From: Flammeovirgaceae bacterium
GTDB lineage: Bacteria; Bacteroidota; Bacteroidia; Cytophagales; Cyclobacteriaceae
Direction of reading: 5' to 3'
DNA length: 64,000 nt
NCBI GenBank assembly: GCA_021300095.1
Contig: JAJTHV010000105.1
Location: 1 to 64,000 of the forward strand
The position numbers and the translations under genes were made by a program. Within the stretch, counting starts at the first letter, position 1. Every line of letters starts with the position of its first letter. Under the pieces are notes generated by a model. That model made no database searches. It was not told the origin of the DNA and saw only the letters and a program-made list of their open reading frames with translations. Below are positions 61,533 to 64,000 of the stretch, one piece after another.

Positions 61533-61632
61533 ATGCCGAGCATGTTCACCAATAACCAACAAAACTTTATGCTGAGTTAATTTTCGCATCATATTGGTTG
61601 GGTAGTATTGTAACCTCCTAACACTACTCAAC

Positions 61633-63534
61633 ATGTCTGCAAAACTACTCGCCACCATCTTTTTGAGTTTCATTTCGATTCCAGTGCTCGCGCAGCGAGT
61701 AACCGAAGATCAATTCCTAGTGGCTCCTTATCTTCAGTTTTCCACCAAAACAGGAATGTACATATTATGGGAGACCCGCGAAGCGGCTACCTCGCGCATT
61801 GATTTTAGCGAAGCCATGATGAAGGATAAGAAACCAAGACTCGACCAACATGTCACACTTTCCGGCACCCGACTGATGCACGAATTATTTCTTTCGAACC
61901 TCAAACCCGAAACAAATTATTTTTGGCAAGCAACATCGGTTACGGCCAAAGGAGATACGATCCGATCAGGAGTTTATACATTTAAAACGGCTGTGAACGA
62001 TAGCAGTGCATATATGTTCGCATTGGTAGGCGATACCCAGCGCAATGACCGTACACCTTGGGCATGGGGAAAAATTTCAGCGCTTGTTTGGCAAGACCGT
62101 CCAAACTTTGTGGTACATGCTGGTGACATTGTAGATGCGGGCTTAGATAAAAGTGACTGGTTGGATAATTTCTTTCCCAATTCACGACCACTTATTAATC
62201 GAGTGCCCTTGTTTACAGTGTTGGGAAATCATGAACAAGATGCTCCCTATTATTATCAATACATGGTAGCTCCGGCTCCGGAATATTATTACACGTTCAC
62301 CTACGGCAACGCCCAATTTTTTATGATCGACACTAATCGTGATGTAACCGAAGGTTCGGATCAATACAATTGGCTGGAAAGAGAACTCGCTAAGTCGAAG
62401 GCTACTTGGAAGATTGCGATTCATCATCACCCGCCTTATTCATCGGACAGTGATGATCATGGAGATACGAAGAACGCACTCTCTACTTTGGGAACACATG
62501 CGCGCAACTTGGTGCCGTTGTACGAGCAGTATGGCTTAGATTTGTGTCTCTTCGGTCACACGCATCTATACGAGCGCAGTTGGCCGATTAAGGAAGATAA
62601 AATCAATATGAAGAATGGAGTGGTGTACATCAATTCAGGCGGTGCTGGTGGAAATTTGGAAGACTTTGCTCCTACACGTAGTTGGTTTACGCAAGAATTA
62701 CAAGCCGTGCATCATTACTGCACATTCAATGTGTTTGAAAACAATCTTTCCTTTAAAGCTATTGACCATGAGGGGAAAATGATCGATGCGTTTCAGATGA
62801 CGAAGCCGGAAGCAGATAAAAGTCAGGCGAGAATTATACAGCCACCGGTTCCGATCATCAATACCACTGGCTCATTGTTTGAAAATGAAACAAATGTAAA
62901 GTTAGAGGCTGCGTTTGAAGGATTGGAGATTCGCTACACACTGGATGGCACCGAGCCTTCGCGCAACAGCGTTGTATATTCCCAGCCCCTTAAAATAAAT
63001 AAGACTACTACTCTTTCTACACGCGCCTATTCAAAAGACGGTAAGGCCAGCCGCTTAAATAAAATGCAACTGACAAAAATGGCTCCACAACCTGCTGCCA
63101 AGTTGAAGAAGACGGAGCCCGGGGTTCGCATGAGTTATTATGAAGGGGTGTGGAGTCAGGTACCTGATTTCTCAAAACTCAAACCAGTTAAGAGTGGCAT
63201 GGTGAAGCAAATCGGGCTTTCGGAGATTGGCCATCGCAATGACGAATTTGGTGTGGTGCTGGAAGGATATGTGGAGGTTGCAAAAACGGGAGTTCAAACT
63301 TTCTATTTGAATTCAGATGATGGGGCCAAGCTTTACATCAACGATGTGTTAGTAGTAGATCATGATGGCGATCACAGTGCAATAAAAAAAATGGGACAAA
63401 CGATATTGGCGCAGGGCAAACATAAAATCCGCATAGAATACATCGAGGTAAGGGGCTCGCAATTTCTTCAGGCTGGCATGGTGCAAGAAAGTATGGGCGC
63501 AGTTCCTTTTGCTGCTTTTCAGCTTTCACACTGA
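61633..63534 (+). CDS. Secreted metallophosphoesterase with chitobiase-like and PA14 domains
   Basis: The 633-residue protein has a signal peptide (LLATIFLSFISIPVLAQ), a purple-acid-phosphatase-like Fn3 domain (about 25-115) and a metallophosphoesterase domain at about 125-380. The metal-binding motifs are LVGDTQRN, VHAGDIVDAG, LGNHEQD, IHHHPPYSS and LFGHTHLYERS. A CHB_HEX-like domain follows (about 415-480: RYTLDGTEPSRNS) and then a PA14 domain near the end (FYLNSDDGAKLYIND, VVDHDGDH). It acts in the periplasm or outside on phosphate esters, possibly attached to glycans. The substrate is unknown. Confidence 0.92.
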   Translation: MSAKLLATIFLSFISIPVLAQRVTEDQFLVAPYLQFSTKTGMYILWETREAATSRIDFSEAMMKDKKPRLDQHVTLSGTRLMHELFLSNLKPETNYFWQATSVTAKGDTIRSGVYTFKTAVNDSSAYMFALVGDTQRNDRTPWAWGKISALVWQDRPNFVVHAGDIVDAGLDKSDWLDNFFPNSRPLINRVPLFTVLGNHEQDAPYYYQYMVAPAPEYYYTFTYGNAQFFMIDTNRDVTEGSDQYNWLERELAKSKATWKIAIHHHPPYSSDSDDHGDTKNALSTLGTHARNLVPLYEQYGLDLCLFGHTHLYERSWPIKEDKINMKNGVVYINSGGAGGNLEDFAPTRSWFTQELQAVHHYCTFNVFENNLSFKAIDHEGKMIDAFQMTKPEADKSQARIIQPPVPIINTTGSLFENETNVKLEAAFEGLEIRYTLDGTEPSRNSVVYSQPLKINKTTTLSTRAYSKDGKASRLNKMQLTKMAPQPAAKLKKTEPGVRMSYYEGVWSQVPDFSKLKPVKSGMVKQIGLSEIGHRNDEFGVVLEGYVEVAKTGVQTFYLNSDDGAKLYINDVLVVDHDGDHSAIKKMGQTILAQGKHKIRIEYIEVRGSQFLQAGMVQESMGAVPFAAFQLSH

Positions 63535-63753
63535 TTGAGATGGATAATTTCGTCTAACAGGCTCAGGTAGCTTCATCAAATACCGGTATAAAGTTTTTGT
63601 TTGACTATGTCTTGATTAGATTAACTTCAATCCTAAATCAGTAAGGGTTTTATTTTCACAGTTATTGATAGGTTTCATAAGAATGAAGGCATTAGCTAAT
63701 ACCAAACATGATTTCACTTGAATCATTACATTTGGTTCTTTTAAGATTTATTC

Positions 63754-64000
63754 ATGGAAACGCCCAATCCCTTTATTGCTGCCGTTGTGCAAACCTCGCC
63801 TGTGTTTTTCAACAAAGCGCAAACTGTTGAAAAGATTCAAAGCCTTATTGGTGAGGCCGCACGACAAAAAGCGTCACTCATTCTTTTTCCGGAAGTCATT
63901 ATTCCGGGCTATCCGCGCGGATTGATTTTTGGCACCACTGTTGGTAGTCGATCAAACGAAGGAAGAGAAATGTTTTTACGCTACTGGGAAAACTCTATTG
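63754..64000 (+). CDS. Nitrilase / carbon-nitrogen hydrolase, 5' part only
   Basis: The first 82 codons are visible before the window ends. They show the branch-1 nitrilase pattern: IAAVVQTSPVFFNKAQTVEK at the start, then ASLILFPEVIIPGYPRGLIF with the catalytic Glu in FPE. Enzymes of this group hydrolyse nitriles to acids in the cytosol. The catalytic Lys and Cys lie beyond the window and cannot be checked. A TACATTTG box at 63727-63734 may be a -7 element. Confidence 0.9.
   Translation, partial: METPNPFIAAVVQTSPVFFNKAQTVEKIQSLIGEAARQKASLILFPEVIIPGYPRGLIFGTTVGSRSNEGREMFLRYWENSI

Overview
The window looks like a chromosomal segment of a gliding, type IX secreting Bacteroidota, most likely of the Cytophagales type. 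This rests on gldE-gldD behind mutY-ssb, two very large secreted proteins with type IX C-terminal sorting domains, TAnnTTTG promoter boxes, a 29-residue COX24/AURKAIP1-like ribosomal peptide, and many Bacteroidota-restricted lipoproteins. No rRNA, tRNA, CRISPR array, phage or insertion sequence was seen. Genes are packed tightly on both strands. The only gap above 300 bases that lacks a protein gene (59170-59532) holds a structured RNA.

Layout. 1-11.6 kb, mostly minus strand: lipB (cut by the window edge), a DUF433 antitoxin whose toxin position is taken by a 30-codon frame, a phosphoglucose/phosphomannose isomerase, yraN (plus), htpG, a surface protein with a Prc-type protease, rng, the 29-aa ribosomal peptide, a TPR protein and an HU protein. 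11.9-18.2 kb, plus strand: mutY-ssb-gldE-gldD, a ParE-like toxin-antitoxin pair preceded by AT-rich repeats, then recG broken by one frameshift. 18.2-34 kb: mixed housekeeping and envelope genes, including a propeller/Y_Y_Y sensor without an output domain, arfB, an acyltransferase, an OmpA protein, an arginyltransferase-like protein, a histidine kinase and an M20 peptidase. 34-45 kb: a HelD-like helicase, a tandem pair of unknown small paralogues behind a promoter with twin operator-like repeats, a TonB_C-SH3-VWA fusion protein, a metallo-beta-lactamase-fold lipoprotein, an SRAP (yedK) protein and a PLD-like protein with an altered HKD motif. 45-54 kb: two giant secreted proteins, an M4 metallopeptidase with a seven-repeat FG-GAP region and an SBBP/PKD protein.

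54.4-61.0 kb is the most interesting part: a complete retron on the plus strand. The order is a WGR-HEAT/ARM protein, a winged-helix SWIM protein 3 bases later, a noncoding RNA with matching a1/a2 ends and a long msd hairpin, then a retron reverse transcriptase with NAxxH, YADD and VTG motifs and an unusual basic coiled-coil N-terminus. From memory this matches the type XIII retron arrangement (ARM + WH-SWIM + RT). Retrons studied so far are anti-phage systems in which RT-msDNA restrains an effector, so the WGR-HEAT and SWIM proteins are the candidate effector or sensor. After it come yegP, a secreted phosphoesterase and the start of a nitrilase gene cut by the window end.
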